From Isoptericola variabilis (GTDB lineage Bacteria > Actinomycetota > Actinomycetes > Actinomycetales > Cellulomonadaceae): a DNA stretch of 48,521 nucleotides. This document shows, in pieces, positions 24,784 to 44,580 of the stretch. The translations under genes and the position numbers were made by a program. Location of the stretch: assembly GCF_001750215.1 (NCBI RefSeq), contig NZ_LWGM01000002.1, forward strand, positions 1 to 48,521, in the 5' to 3' direction. The number at the start of each line of letters is the position of its first letter. The stretch's first letter is position 1. A model generated the notes under the pieces. That model had not been told where the DNA came from, did not search any database, and saw nothing but the letters and a program-made list of their open reading frames with translations.

Positions 24784-25020
24784 TCACTCACTCACGCTCG
24801 GGGCCGTGCGGATGCCGAGCTCGCGCTCGCGCAGGATCGTGTAGATCCGGGCGATGTCGCGCTTGACCGCCTTGATCCGACCGTGCGACTCCAGCTGGCC
24901 GGTGGCCGACTGGAAGCGGAGGTTGAAGAGCTCCTCCTTGGCCTTCTTCAGCTCGGCGACGAGCTTCTCGTCGTCGAAGCCGTCCAGGTCGGCGGGCGTC
25001 AGGCCCTTCGTTCCGATCAT
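24784..25020 (-). CDS. rpmC: 50S ribosomal protein L29
   Basis: A 78-residue two-helix protein at the exit tunnel. [63 protein letters not shown] matches the family throughout. Its ATG overlaps the rplP stop by one nucleotide. Confidence 0.97.
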   Translation of the reverse strand: MIGTKGLTPADLDGFDDEKLVAELKKAKEELFNLRFQSATGQLESHGRIKAVKRDIARIYTILRERELGIRTAPSVSE

Positions 25021-25439
25021 CAGATCGCACCACCCTCGCGCACCACGAAACGGCACTTCATCGGGAGCTTGTGCATCGCGCGGCGCATGGCCTCGCGAGC
25101 CAGCGGCTCCGGGACGCCGGCCAGCTCGAAGACGATGCGGCCGGGCTTGACGTTGGCGACCCACCACTCGGGCGAGCCCTTGCCGGAACCCATGCGGGTC
25201 TCGGCGGGCTTCTTGGTCAGGGGGCGGTCCGGGTAGATGTTGATCCAGACCTTGCCGCCACGCTTGATGTGGCGGGTCATCGCGATACGAGCAGCCTCGA
25301 TCTGGCGGTTCGTGACGTAGGCGGGCTCGATGGCCTGGATGCCGAAGTCGCCGAAAGCGATCGTGGTGCCACCCTTGGCCGCGCCGGAACGCGAGGGGTG
25401 GTGCTGCTTGCGGTGCTTGAGCCTGCGGGGGATCAGCAT
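25020..25439 (-). CDS. rplP: 50S ribosomal protein L16
   Basis: A 139-residue protein near the A site and the peptidyl-transferase centre. [24 protein letters not shown] opens it, [42 protein letters not shown] and [19 protein letters not shown] follow. It lies 2 nt after rpsC. Confidence 0.98.
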   Translation of the reverse strand: MLIPRRLKHRKQHHPSRSGAAKGGTTIAFGDFGIQAIEPAYVTNRQIEAARIAMTRHIKRGGKVWINIYPDRPLTKKPAETRMGSGKGSPEWWVANVKPGRIVFELAGVPEPLAREAMRRAMHKLPMKCRFVVREGGAI

Positions 25440-25441
25440 GC

Positions 25442-26266
25442 TCAGGCCTCCGTTCCGGTCTCGGTGGCCGCAGCCGCCTCGGCCGGGGCCTGCTGGGCAG
25501 GAGCCTCGGCGGCCGGCTGGGCCTGACGCTCGTTGCGACGGCCACCGCGACGCTCGCCACGCTCACCGCGCGGGCCGCCACGGCCCTGGCGCGGGGCGGC
25601 CGCGGCCTGCTGCGCGGCGAACTCCTTCTCGGTGATGTCGCCCTTGTAGATCCACACCTTCACGCCGATGCGGCCGAAGGTGGTGCGGGCCTCGTAGAAG
25701 CCGAAGTCGATGTTCGCGCGGAGCGTGTGCAGCGGCACACGGCCCTCGCGGTAGAACTCCGACCGGCTCATCTCGGCGCCGCCGAGGCGGCCCGAGACCT
25801 GCACGCGGATGCCCTTCGCGCCGGCGCGCTGCGCGGACTGGATGCCCTTGCGCATGGCGCGGCGGAAGGAGACGCGGCTCGCGAGCTGCTCGGCGATGCC
25901 CTGCGCGACCAGCTGCGCGTCGATCTCCGCGTTCTTGACCTCGAGGATGTTGAGCTGGACCTGCTTGCCCGTCAGCTTCTCGAGCTCGCCGCGGATGCGC
26001 TCCGCCTCGGCGCCACGGCGGCCGATGACGATGCCCGGGCGCGCCGTGTGGATGTCCACGCGGACGCGGTCGCGGGTGCGCTCGATCTCGACCTTGGAGA
26101 TGCCGGCGCGCTCGAGACCGGTGCTCATGAGCTTGCGGATCTGCACGTCCTCGCGGACGTAGTCGCGGTACCGCTGGCCGGGCTTGGTGCTGTCGGCGAA
26201 CCAGCGCGACCGGTGGTCGGTGGTGATGCCGAGGCGGTACCCGTGCGGGTGAACCTTCTGCCCCAC
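25442..26266 (-). CDS. rpsC: 30S ribosomal protein S3 with extended C-terminus
   Basis: A 274-residue mRNA-entry protein. The KH domain (about 60-110) contains [21 protein letters not shown]; the C-terminal domain has [31 protein letters not shown]. From about residue 215 an Arg/Gly-rich stretch ([20 protein letters not shown]) passes into an Ala/Glu/Pro/Gln tail, about 40-50 residues beyond E. coli S3. The GTG start overlaps the rplV stop by one base. Confidence 0.98.
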   Translation of the reverse strand: MGQKVHPHGYRLGITTDHRSRWFADSTKPGQRYRDYVREDVQIRKLMSTGLERAGISKVEIERTRDRVRVDIHTARPGIVIGRRGAEAERIRGELEKLTGKQVQLNILEVKNAEIDAQLVAQGIAEQLASRVSFRRAMRKGIQSAQRAGAKGIRVQVSGRLGGAEMSRSEFYREGRVPLHTLRANIDFGFYEARTTFGRIGVKVWIYKGDITEKEFAAQQAAAAPRQGRGGPRGERGERRGGRRNERQAQPAAEAPAQQAPAEAAAATETGTEA

Positions 26267-26637
26267 TATCGGGCCCCTTCCTTCTGAGCGTTCTTGGGCG
26301 CGACCACCACGGTGATGTGGCTGGTGCGCTTGAGGATCCGCGCCGCGCGACCCTGCGCACGGGGGCGGAAACGCTTGAGGGTCGGGCCCTCGTCGACGAA
26401 CGCGGCGGCGACGACGAGCTCTGACTCGTCGAAGCGCTCGCTCGCACGGTCGGCCTTCACCCGGGCGTTGGCGATCGCGCTCTCCACGACCTTGCGGACG
26501 GGCTCGCTCGCGGCCTGCGGCGCGAACTTCAGCACCGCGACGGCCTCGCCGGCCTGCTTGCCACGGATGAGGTCCACGACGCGCCGGGCCTTCTGGGGCG
26601 TGACACGGACGAACCGCGCCTGCGCCTTGGCTTCCAT
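26266..26637 (-). CDS. rplV: 50S ribosomal protein L22
   Basis: A 123-residue protein whose hairpin lines the exit tunnel. [34 protein letters not shown] and the loop segment [26 protein letters not shown] are diagnostic. It stops with TAG, which overlaps the rpsC GTG. A gap of about 70 nt separates it from rpsS. Confidence 0.98.
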   Translation of the reverse strand: MEAKAQARFVRVTPQKARRVVDLIRGKQAGEAVAVLKFAPQAASEPVRKVVESAIANARVKADRASERFDESELVVAAAFVDEGPTLKRFRPRAQGRAARILKRTSHITVVVAPKNAQKEGAR

Positions 26638-26707
26638 TGCTGTCCTGCTTCCTTTTCTCAGACAGTCGGGGTCAACGCTGCTGTGCTCGCGGGGATTCCC
26701 CCACGGC

Positions 26708-26989
26708 TCAGCGGCGACGACCCTTCTTGTCGTCCTTCACGTGGCCGCGGAAGGTCCGCGTGGGAGCGAACTCGCCGAGCTTGTGGCCGACCATCGACTC
26801 GGTGACGAACACCGGCGTGTGCTTGCGACCGTCGTGCACGGCGAAGGTGTGACCGAGGAAGTCGGGCGTGATGACCGACCGACGGGACCAGGTCTTGATG
26901 ACGTTCTTGGTCCCCTTCTCGTTCTGAGCGTCCACCTTCTTCTGGAGGTGGCCGTCGACGAAGGGGCCCTTCTTCAGGCTACGAGGCAT
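26708..26989 (-). CDS. rpsS: 30S ribosomal protein S19
   Basis: A 93-residue head protein. [67 protein letters not shown] are universal. It follows rplB by 14 nt. Confidence 0.98.
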   Translation of the reverse strand: MPRSLKKGPFVDGHLQKKVDAQNEKGTKNVIKTWSRRSVITPDFLGHTFAVHDGRKHTPVFVTESMVGHKLGEFAPTRTFRGHVKDDKKGRRR

Positions 26990-27003
26990 GTTTCAGGCTC
27001 CTA

Positions 27004-27840
<837 letters not shown>

Positions 27841-27871
27841 GGGATTCAGTCCTCGATCTGCTCAGTCCGGC

Positions 27872-28168
27872 TCAGCGACCGCCGAAGATGTCGATCGTGC
27901 CCTCGCGGAGGGTGACGATCGCGCGCTTCGTGTCCTTGCGCTTGCCCAGGCCGAAACGCGTGCGACGCGTCTTGCCCTTGCGGTTGATCGTGTTCACCGA
28001 GTCGACCTTGACGCCGAAGATCTGCTCGACCGCGACCTTGATCTCGGTCTTGTTGGCGCGCGGGTCCACGACGAAGGTGTACTTGCCCTCGTCGAGCAGG
28101 CCGTAGCTCTTCTCGGAGACGACCGGCGCGATCACGACGTCGCGCGGGTCCTTCGTCACGGCGGTCAC
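27872..28168 (-). CDS. rplW: 50S ribosomal protein L23
   Basis: A 98-residue exit-tunnel protein, docking site for trigger factor and [57 protein letters not shown] matches the family core. The GTG start overlaps the rplD stop as GTGA. Confidence 0.97.
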   Translation of the reverse strand: MTAVTKDPRDVVIAPVVSEKSYGLLDEGKYTFVVDPRANKTEIKVAVEQIFGVKVDSVNTINRKGKTRRTRFGLGKRKDTKRAIVTLREGTIDIFGGR

Positions 28169-28854
28169 TTGGCGGCCTCCTCGGTCGCAGCCTCGGACTC
28201 CGTCGCGACGGCCTTCGCGCCCTTGGCGGGGCCGGCGAGGAACGCGGCGAGCGCGCCCTCCGTGAAGACGACGTCGTCGGAGACGAGCACGTCGTAGGTG
28301 TTCAGCTGGTCGGCGGCGAGCAGGTGCACCGACGGCACGTTGCGCAGCGACAGGATCGTCAGCTCGTCCGAGCGCTCGGTGACCACGAGGACGTGGGCAC
28401 GCTCGGTGAGCGCCGACAGGGTCTTGAGCGCGGTCTTGGTCGACGGCTTGCCGTCGACGCCGAAGCCGGCGACGACGTGCACGCGGCCGGCGCGAGCGCG
28501 GTCGGACAGGGCGCCGCGCAGGGCGGCGGCCTTCATCTTCTTCGGGGTCCGCTGGTCGTACGAGCGCGGCTGCGGGCCGTGGACGGTGCCACCGCCGGCG
28601 AACTGCGGCGCGCGGATCGAGCCCTGGCGGGCGCGACCGGTGCCCTTCTGCTTGTACGGCTTCTTGCCACCACCGGCGACCTCACCACGGGTCTTGGTGG
28701 CGTGCGTGCCCTGGCGGGCGGCGGCGCGCTGGGCGACGACGACCTGGTGGATCAGCGGGACGTTGGTGACGACGTCGAACACCTCGGCGGGGAGCTCGGC
28801 GGTGCCGGCCTTCTTGCCGGAGGCGTCGAGAACGTCGACGGTCAGAGCGGCCAT
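28165..28854 (-). CDS. rplD: 50S ribosomal protein L4
   Basis: A 229-residue protein with a tunnel loop; E. coli L4 represses its own S10 operon. [64 protein letters not shown] is the extended loop; [25 protein letters not shown] lies near the end. The Ala/Glu tail is longer than in E. coli. It begins 8 nt after rplC. Confidence 0.98.
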   Translation of the reverse strand: MAALTVDVLDASGKKAGTAELPAEVFDVVTNVPLIHQVVVAQRAAARQGTHATKTRGEVAGGGKKPYKQKGTGRARQGSIRAPQFAGGGTVHGPQPRSYDQRTPKKMKAAALRGALSDRARAGRVHVVAGFGVDGKPSTKTALKTLSALTERAHVLVVTERSDELTILSLRNVPSVHLLAADQLNTYDVLVSDDVVFTEGALAAFLAGPAKGAKAVATESEAATEEAAK

Positions 28855-28861
28855 CAGTTGC

Positions 28862-29515
28862 TCACGCTCCCTTCGCGGCGGTCTTCACGACGACGACGCC
28901 GCCCTTGGGGCCGGGAACGGCGCCCTTGACGAGCAGCAGGCCCTTGTCGGCGTCGACCGCGTGGACGGTCAGGTTCTGGGTGGTCTGACGGGCGGCGCCC
29001 ATCCGACCGGCCATGCGCAGGCCCTTGAACACGCGCGACGGCGTCGAGGCGCCGCCGATCGAGCCGGGCTTGCGGTGGTTGCGGTGCGCACCGTGGGAGG
29101 CGCCGACGCCGGCGAAGCCGTGACGCTTCATGACACCGGCCGTGCCCTTGCCCTTGGTGGTGCCGACGACGTCGACCGTCGCGCCGGCCTCGAAGGCGGC
29201 GGCGGTGATCTCCTGGCCGACCGTGTAGGTGGCGGCGTCGGCGGTGCGGATCTCGGCCACGTGACGGCGCGGCGTGACGCCGGCCTTCTCGAAGTGGCCC
29301 TTGAGCGGCTTGGTGACCTTGCGCGGGTCGATCTGGCCGGCGGCCAGCTGGACGGCGGCGTAGCCGTCCGTCTCCTGCGTGCGCACCTGGGTCACCACGT
29401 TCGTCTCCACGGCCACGACCGTGACGGGCACGAGCTTGCCGGCCTCGTCCCAGACCTGGGTCATGCCCAGCTTGCGGCCGAGCAGCGCGGTCACGTTCTT
29501 GTGCAGGTTGGTCAT
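28862..29515 (-). CDS. rplC: 50S ribosomal protein L3
   Basis: A 217-residue protein near the peptidyl-transferase centre. [25 protein letters not shown], the central loop [42 protein letters not shown] and the [16 protein letters not shown] end are standard. The position-specific glutamine methylated in E. coli L3 is replaced by His in the GASHG context, as usual for actinobacteria. Confidence 0.98.
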   Translation of the reverse strand: MTNLHKNVTALLGRKLGMTQVWDEAGKLVPVTVVAVETNVVTQVRTQETDGYAAVQLAAGQIDPRKVTKPLKGHFEKAGVTPRRHVAEIRTADAATYTVGQEITAAAFEAGATVDVVGTTKGKGTAGVMKRHGFAGVGASHGAHRNHRKPGSIGGASTPSRVFKGLRMAGRMGAARQTTQNLTVHAVDADKGLLLVKGAVPGPKGGVVVVKTAAKGA

Positions 29516-29531
29516 CTCGATGTCACCCGCC

Positions 29532-29840
29532 TCAGAGCTTGATCTCGATGTTCACGTCGGCCGGCAGGTCGATGCGCATGAGCGAGTCGACGGCCTTCGG
29601 CGTGGGATCGATGATGTCGATGAGCCGCTTGTGCGTGCGCATCTCGAAGTGCTCGCGGCTGTCCTTGTACTTGTGAGGCGACCGGATCACGACGAAGACG
29701 TTCTTCTCCGTCGGCAGCGGCACCGGGCCCACGACCGTCGCACCAGCGCGGGTCACCGTGTCGACGATCTTGCGCGCCGAGCTGTCGATCACCTCGTGGT
29801 CGTAGGACTTGAGCCGGATGCGGATCTTCTGTCCCGCCAT
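29532..29840 (-). CDS. rpsJ: 30S ribosomal protein S10 (NusE)
   Basis: A 102-residue protein that also acts in transcription antitermination and in transcription-translation coupling with NusG (encoded at 46 kb). [68 protein letters not shown] and the [10 protein letters not shown] end cover the family. It is the first gene of the S10 group behind a leader of about 330 nt. Confidence 0.98.
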   Translation of the reverse strand: MAGQKIRIRLKSYDHEVIDSSARKIVDTVTRAGATVVGPVPLPTEKNVFVVIRSPHKYKDSREHFEMRTHKRLIDIIDPTPKAVDSLMRIDLPADVNIEIKL

Positions 29841-30168
29841 GGCGTCGTCTGACTCTCTCTCTCGAACCGCTACTGTCCGGCCCCCGCGCTCGGGCGTGTC
29901 GCCTTGCGGGACCTGGATCCCGGCGCACTTCCCTACCGGGAGGCCGTTGTGAGTGATCCACCCGGGGGGTGGACCACGACGTCTGTCAGCCTGTCGAGAC
30001 AGATGTGTCCCGCGGGGCGCTCGCGCGCGTCGACAGCCGGCATCCCCGCGACCCCTCCACCGGAGGGGGACCGCTCCAGCCCCGTCCCGGCACCCCGATC
30101 GGGGTCCGGACGTGCTGCGGTGCAACACACTGTTCGACACGAGAAAGAACGCGCCCGTGACAGGCAAC
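29841..30168 (-). promoter_or_regulatory. Long structured leader of the S10 operon
   Basis: Transcription from the promoter at 30175-30204 gives about 330 nt before rpsJ with no gene inside. Visible stem-loops are ACCCCGATCGGGGT (30092-30105), CCCCTCC/GGAGGGG (30052-30068), TCTGTC/GACAGA (29982-30003) and TCCACCC/GGGTGGA (29957-29973). An L4-controlled leader exists in E. coli; whether this one responds to L4 cannot be told from the sequence. Confidence 0.55.
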
Positions 30169-30174
30169 CGTGCC

Positions 30175-30204
30175 ATCTTGCCACAGCGCTCCGCGGATCT
30201 CCAA
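30175..30204 (-). promoter_or_regulatory. Promoter of the S10 operon
   Basis: The -35 TTGGAG (30199-30204) and -10 CAAGAT (30175-30180) are 18 bp apart on the minus strand. The remaining stretch 30205-30285 up to the tuf terminator is C-rich with no gene. Confidence 0.65.
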
Positions 30205-30285
30205 CCCGAGGTCGCTGTGACCTGCCCCTCCCCCGGCCCGGCGTCGGGCGGGGCGGGGCGTGCGCGGGCCGGCGCGCGCACGCGC

Positions 30286-30321
30286 CGAGGCCCGGGCCCC
30301 CTCGCGGGGACCCGGGCCTCG
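30286..30321 (-). terminator. Intrinsic terminator after tuf
   Basis: CGAGGCCCGGGCCCC (30286-30300) pairs with 30306-30321 with one bulged A and a 5-nt loop. It lies 70 nt past the tuf stop and ahead of the S10 promoter. Confidence 0.88.
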
Positions 30322-30391
30322 GGTGCAGCCGTCACCGGCCGGGGCCGGCACGCCTGGTGGAGCTCAGCGCCCCAAGGTCATCGAGCGATGG

Positions 30392-31588
<1,197 letters not shown>

Positions 31589-31645
31589 TGGGGTCCTCCT
31601 GGGACTTGGGTAGATGTTCCCGAACGTTGCGAGTGTCGGCCAAAG

Positions 31646-31651
31646 AGCCTA
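31646..31651 (-). promoter_or_regulatory. Putative internal promoter for tuf
   Basis: TAGGCT on the minus strand, about 57 nt before the tuf GTG. At 18 bp upstream the sequence is GGAAAC rather than TTGACA; GGAAAC plus a GTT 16 bp later also resembles an ECF-type (SigE/SigR) promoter. The fusA-tuf gap otherwise holds no gene. Confidence 0.45.
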
Positions 31652-31715
31652 ACACCGCGGGGCGTTGCGGTTTCCTACAGGTTGATGGTGGAACTGGTCG
31701 TCGACCTGTGGGGAC

Positions 31716-33818
<2,103 letters not shown>

Positions 33819-33873
33819 GGTTGGTTACCCCTTGGTCGTGGTGGTGATCGGAGGGCCGGAGACCTCGTCCGCG

Positions 33874-33940
33874 CTTCTGCGAGCAGAAGGTCGGCGGCCG
33901 GCTCCGGATCCGCCGACGGCCCCGGGGGTCACCCGGGGCC
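33874..33940 (-). promoter_or_regulatory. Hairpins between rpsG and fusA
   Basis: GGCCCCGGG pairs perfectly with CCCGGGGCC (33918-33926, 33932-33940) just after the rpsG stop, and CTTCTGC/GCAGAAG (33874-33889) follows with a 2-nt loop. They look like a partial terminator or processing site that could set the S12-S7 to EF-G ratio. Confidence 0.5.
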
Positions 33941-33949
33941 GACGTGCGG

Positions 33950-34420
33950 TTACCAGCGGTAGTGAGCGAACGCGCGGTTCGACTCGGCCATCTTGTGCAT
34001 GTCCTCGCGGCGCTTGACCGCGGCACCGAGGCCGTTGGAGGCGTCGAGGATCTCGTTCATGAGGCGCTCCGTCATCGTCTTCTCGCGGCGGGCGCGGGAG
34101 AAGTCGGTGAGCCAGCGCAGCGCCAGCGTGGTGGAGCGCGTGGGACGCACCTCGACCGGGACCTGGTAGGTCGCACCGCCGACGCGGCGGGAGCGGACCT
34201 CGAGGGCCGGGCGGACGTTCTCGAGCGCGCGCTTGAGGACGACGACCGGGTCCTGGTCCGTCTTCGCGCGCACACCCTCGAGGGCGCCGTAGACGATCGA
34301 CTCGGCGGTGGACTTCTTGCCGTCGAGCAGGACCTTGTTGATCAGCTGCGTGACGACCGGGGACCCGTAGACCGGGTCGACGATGATCGGCCGCTTGGGG
34401 GCCGGACCCTTACGAGGCAT
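33950..34420 (-). CDS. rpsG: 30S ribosomal protein S7
   Basis: A 156-residue head-assembly protein; E. coli S7 represses the str operon. [67 protein letters not shown] (with L for V at the start) and the end [15 protein letters not shown] are conserved. Its ATG overlaps the rpsL stop by one base. Confidence 0.98.
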   Translation of the reverse strand: MPRKGPAPKRPIIVDPVYGSPVVTQLINKVLLDGKKSTAESIVYGALEGVRAKTDQDPVVVLKRALENVRPALEVRSRRVGGATYQVPVEVRPTRSTTLALRWLTDFSRARREKTMTERLMNEILDASNGLGAAVKRREDMHKMAESNRAFAHYRW

Positions 34421-34794
34421 CAGGCCTTCTCCTTCTTGGCGCCGTAGCGGCTGCGAGCCTGCTTGCGGTTCTTCACGCCCTGCGTGTCGAGCGCGCCGCG
34501 GACGATCTTGTAGCGGACGCCGGGGAGGTCCTTCACGCGGCCGCCGCGCACGAGCACGATCGAGTGCTCCTGCAGGTTGTGGCCGACGCCGGGGATGTAC
34601 GCCGTGACCTCGATCTGCGAGGACAGCTTCACGCGCGCGACCTTGCGGAGCGCGGAGTTCGGCTTCTTGGGGGTGGTGGTGTACACACGGGTGCACACGC
34701 CGCGCCGCTGCGGGGAACCCTTGAGGGCGGGAGTCTTCGACTTCCCGGCCTTCGAGGTCCGGCCCTTGCGGACGAGCTGCTGGATCGTAGGCAC
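34420..34794 (-). CDS. rpsL: 30S ribosomal protein S12
   Basis: A 124-residue decoding-centre protein. [21 protein letters not shown] starts it, [18 protein letters not shown] includes Lys43, and [14 protein letters not shown] includes Lys88 and the Asp89 that is methylthiolated in many bacteria. Both lysines are the wild-type residues whose change gives streptomycin resistance elsewhere. The start is GTG 34794. It leads the str group behind a good promoter and a leader of about 275 nt. Confidence 0.98.
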   Translation of the reverse strand: MPTIQQLVRKGRTSKAGKSKTPALKGSPQRRGVCTRVYTTTPKKPNSALRKVARVKLSSQIEVTAYIPGVGHNLQEHSIVLVRGGRVKDLPGVRYKIVRGALDTQGVKNRKQARSRYGAKKEKA

Positions 34795-35069
34795 TACGTC
34801 TCCGTCGTCTTCTCGAGCTCACGGAGGCCGGCCGGCCCCCGTCGGTGGTACTTCTGAGGCTGTGCGTGCCGATCGCATGCGGCACGCAGTCCACGCGGGG
34901 GGACCGCTGCGCCACTTACCACCGGCTCGATGGCCCGGACCTCTCCCCCGCGGCGGTCCGTCGCGCGGACGACACCGGGAAGGGGTCTCGGGGTGCCCGG
35001 GCGCTCACATCGCGGTGTCGTGGTGCCGGCGCGGTGGCCGGCTCCGGGCGCGCGACGGCCAGGGCACTG
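34795..35069 (-). promoter_or_regulatory. Leader of the rpsL-rpsG-fusA group
   Basis: No gene is visible in this stretch. It contains a stem TGCGTGCC/GGCACGCA (34863-34870, 34881-34888, 10-nt loop) and a small stem GTCCG/CGGAC (34956-34970). A long leader ahead of S12 suggests post-transcriptional control but gives no match I recognise. Confidence 0.5.
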
Positions 35070-35075
35070 CGTACG

Positions 35076-35105
35076 AGGATACCGCCCGGCCGCCGGGCGG
35101 GTCAA
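35076..35105 (-). promoter_or_regulatory. Promoter of the str operon (rpsL)
   Basis: The -35 TTGACC (35100-35105) and -10 TATCCT (35076-35081) have an 18-bp spacer, which is itself a GC-rich palindrome-like run. The 35106-35187 stretch between it and the rpoC terminator is C-rich without a gene. Confidence 0.82.
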
Positions 35106-35187
35106 AGGGGCCCCGGGTGTGACGTCCGCCCCTCCTGCGCCCCCTCCCGCGGCCCCTCCTGCGGCCCCGCCGCCGGCCCGGGACGCG

Positions 35188-35222
35188 CCGAGGCGCCCCC
35201 GTCGTCGACGGGGGCGCCTCGG
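35188..35222 (-). terminator. Intrinsic terminator after rpoC
   Basis: Perfect 15-bp arms (35188-35202 and 35208-35222) around CGTCG, about 50 nt past the rpoC stop. Confidence 0.9.
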
Positions 35223-35274
35223 TGGTGCGGCTGCGCCGCGGGTCCGGGCCGGTCGGCGACCGGCCCGAGCCCGG

Positions 35275-39156
<3,882 letters not shown>

Positions 39157-39204
39157 GGTGTCCTACTTCCTCAAAGCTCTTTGGATGTCCTGGGCGGTTC
39201 TCGG

Positions 39205-42714
<3,510 letters not shown>

Positions 42715-42878
42715 GAGGGGTCCTTCCCTGCAGTTCGATGGCACGCTGTACGCTTCGCGTGCCGGACCGGGCGCCGTCGCTGCTTCCGGGAGCCTCGCCG
42801 CGACCGCAGGGTCGGGTCGCAGCAGCTGTTCTCGGGGCAGTGAGGGGGCGTGGAGGGCACACGCGAGCGCAAAGCGCT
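42715..42878 (-). promoter_or_regulatory. rpoBC leader
   Basis: About 160 nt with no gene. Just after the -10 there is a small hairpin AGCGC-AAA-GCGCT (42866-42878), overlapping the expected transcription start. The ribosome site GGAAGGA lies at 42721-42727. Confidence 0.45.
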
Positions 42879-42907
42879 AGCATACTCGGCCCGGCCAAGG
42901 ATGTCCA
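42879..42907 (-). promoter_or_regulatory. Proximal rpoB promoter
   Basis: The -35 TGGACA (42902-42907) and -10 TATGCT (42879-42884) are 17 bp apart, a good housekeeping promoter about 165 nt before the TTG. Confidence 0.75.
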
Positions 42908-43048
42908 CCACGCGCGGGCGCGACGAAGGACGCCTGACCGGGGCCGATTCGTCGGTGATCCTCCCCTCGCGGGGTGGGTCGGAACCGGGTGGTGCGAGGC
43001 GTTGTCTCGGTGGCCGCCATATGCCGCCCAAGAACAGCGGTGCCGGCC

Positions 43049-43077
43049 AGTCTACGGCGCGGCCCTGCCGGCGTCGA
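43049..43077 (-). promoter_or_regulatory. Distal rpoB promoter
   Basis: The -10 TAGACT (43049-43054) with TCGACG (43072-43077) 17 bp upstream, just past the rplL terminator. The 43055-43094 stretch and the region down to the proximal promoter contain no gene. Confidence 0.5.
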
Positions 43078-43094
43078 GGTGACGTCGGACACGA

Positions 43095-43129
43095 CGAGGC
43101 CCGCACCCACCGGGTGGGTGCGGGCCTCG
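43095..43129 (-). terminator. Intrinsic terminator after rplL
   Basis: Perfect 16-bp arms (43095-43110, 43114-43129) with a 3-nt loop. It separates rplJ-rplL from rpoBC. Confidence 0.9.
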
Positions 43130-43159
43130 CGTGGATGTTCGCGGCTCAGGCCGCGGACG

Positions 43160-43549
43160 TCACTTCAGGGTGACGGTGGCGCCGGCGCCCTCGAGGGCAG
43201 CCTTCGCCTTGTCCGCCGCCTCCTTGTTGACGTTCTCCAGGACCGGCTTCGGGGCGCCGTCCACGAGGTCCTTGGCCTCCTTCAGGCCGAGGGACGTGAG
43301 CGCGCGCACCTCCTTGATGACCTGGATCTTCTTGTCGCCGGCGGCCTCGAGGATGACGTCGAACTCCGTCTTCTCCTCCTCGGCGGCGGCCTCGCCACCA
43401 CCGGCGGCGGGGGCGGCGACCGCGACGGCGGCCGGGGCGGCGGCGGTGACCTCGAAGGTGTCCTCGAAGGCCTTCACGAACTCCGACAGCTCGATCAGGG
43501 TCAGACCCTTGAACTGCTCGATGAGCTCCTCGGTGCTGAGCTTCGCCAT
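43160..43549 (-). CDS. rplL: 50S ribosomal protein L7/L12
   Basis: A 129-residue stalk protein that recruits translation GTPases. The N-terminal dimerisation domain has [29 protein letters not shown]; a long Ala/Val/Pro hinge follows (about 35-55); the C-terminal domain has [46 protein letters not shown] 43549 is chosen since 17 extra in-frame codons upstream fall in a hairpin. Confidence 0.98.
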   Translation of the reverse strand: MAKLSTEELIEQFKGLTLIELSEFVKAFEDTFEVTAAAPAAVAVAAPAAGGGEAAAEEEKTEFDVILEAAGDKKIQVIKEVRALTSLGLKEAKDLVDGAPKPVLENVNKEAADKAKAALEGAGATVTLK

Positions 43550-43570
43550 GATGGCGTTCCTTTCGGTCAA

Positions 43571-43598
43571 GCTTCTGGGCGCTTCGCCCGTCAGAAGC
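43571..43598 (-). promoter_or_regulatory. Hairpin in the rplJ-rplL spacer
   Basis: GCTTCT/AGAAGC outer stem and GGGCG/CGCCC inner stem around a 3-nt loop, 22 nt upstream of the rplL ATG. It could adjust the 1:4 expression of L10 to L12. Confidence 0.45.
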
Positions 43599-43656
43599 AA
43601 AGGGGGGTGGTGATGCTGGCGCTGCGCTGAGCGGTGCCGGTCGCCCGGCGCCGGGG

Positions 43657-44187
43657 TCAGGCGGCAGCGCCCTCCGACTCCTGCTTCTGACGCAGGGCAT
43701 CGATGACGCGTGCGGCCTGGGCGGTGTTCGCGGTGAAGACGTACGCAGCCTGGTAGAGCTTGGCCTTCATCGCGCCGGCCGCCTTGGCCAGCAGGACCTC
43801 GCGGGACTCGAGGTCCGCGAGCTTGGTGACCTCTGCAGCGGTCAGGGCGCGTCCCTCGAGGACACCGCCCTTGATGACCAGAGCAGGGTTCGCCTTGGCG
43901 AAGTCACGCAGACCCTTCGCAGCCTCGACCGGGTCGCCGGTCACGAAGGCGATCGCGGACGGGCCGTACAGCTCGGCGTCGAGACCCTCGACACCGGCCT
44001 CCTTGGCCGCGATCTGCGTCAGCGTGTTCTTCACCACGGCGTAGCTTGCGTTGCCGCTGAGCGACCGACGCAGCTCCTTGAGCTGCTTGACGGTGAGCCC
44101 GCGGTACTCGGTCAGCACGGCCGCGTTCGACGCGCGGAACTTCTCCGCGACCTCCGCGACGGCGGCTGCCTTGTCCGGCCTCGCCAT
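43657..44187 (-). CDS. rplJ: 50S ribosomal protein L10
   Basis: A 176-residue stalk base that carries L12 dimers on its C-terminal helix. [31 protein letters not shown] and [17 protein letters not shown] are the rRNA-binding domain; the C-terminal helix is [26 protein letters not shown] 44187 has GGAAGGA ahead, whose 5' half lies in a hairpin. A family-typical L10 leader precedes it. Confidence 0.98.
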   Translation of the reverse strand: MARPDKAAAVAEVAEKFRASNAAVLTEYRGLTVKQLKELRRSLSGNASYAVVKNTLTQIAAKEAGVEGLDAELYGPSAIAFVTGDPVEAAKGLRDFAKANPALVIKGGVLEGRALTAAEVTKLADLESREVLLAKAAGAMKAKLYQAAYVFTANTAQAARVIDALRQKQESEGAAA

Positions 44188-44404
44188 GGCAATCCTTCCG
44201 GTGGTGGTGCCACCGGCTCCCGAGGGAGGAGGTCCCGGGAACGAGGAAGAGCCCCGGCGCAGGCGCACGGGGCTCGCATCGCCGCGATCGCTCGCGGCGG
44301 AGGGTTCCGGTGTCACCTGCGCAGGTCCCCGCTCGTTCGCGGGACTTCGGTCCTCCGCCTCCCGCTGTGCGGGCAGCGTCGGACGACCGGCGGTCTTGGG
44401 TTAC
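44188..44404 (-). ncRNA. rplJ leader (L10-leader type)
   Basis: An 8-bp stem GGCGGAGG/CCTCCGCC (44296-44303, 44352-44359) closes a region with two inner hairpins (ACCTGC/GCAGGT and CCCGC/GCGGG), as in the known L10-binding leader; the preceding AAGACCGCCGGTCG is also typical. Further down, AGCCCCG/CGGGGCT (44250-44256, 44268-44274) followed by CTTCCTC looks like an attenuator, and CCGGTGG/CCACCGG (44198-44216) overlaps the ribosome site. Autoregulation by L10 or L10-L12 is known for this family; here it is inferred. Confidence 0.65.
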
Positions 44405-44410
44405 AGGACG

Positions 44411-44416
44411 ACTCTA
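44411..44416 (-). promoter_or_regulatory. -10 element of rplJ-rplL
   Basis: TAGAGT on the minus strand, downstream of the rplA terminator. No -35 match at 17-18 bp. Confidence 0.5.
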
Positions 44417-44481
44417 CACGACGCCTGCGGGTGCCCGGGACCGGCCGGGCGCCAGGTGCGTCACACCCGGGCAGCGCCACG

Positions 44482-44508
44482 GGGGCCACCGGGGCCACCG
44501 GGGCCACC
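44482..44508. repeat. Three tandem copies of GGGGCCACC
   Basis: Perfect 9-bp repeat units at 44482-44490, 44491-44499 and 44500-44508, beside the rplA terminator; a related GGGGCCACCGGGCCC occurs inside the terminator right arm. Confidence 0.85.
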
Positions 44509-44515
44509 GGACGCC

Positions 44516-44560
44516 CGAGGGCCCGGGGCCCCGCCGCGCGGCGGGGCCACCGGGCCCTCG
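44516..44560 (-). terminator. Intrinsic terminator after rplA
   Basis: A 20-bp stem with one bulged A (44516-44535 with 44540-44560) and a GCGC loop, 20 nt past the rplA stop. Confidence 0.9.
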
Positions 44561-44580
44561 GTGCTCGTGAGGAGCGCGGC

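Noticed and set aside
30124-30260. Small frames in the S10 leader region on both strands
   Set aside because: They have no ribosome site, no similarity, and cover the promoter and hairpins.
44482-44508. CRISPR-like or transposon repeats
   Set aside because: The 9-bp units are directly tandem without spacers. No direct repeats with spacers, terminal inverted repeats or transposase genes are visible anywhere in the window.
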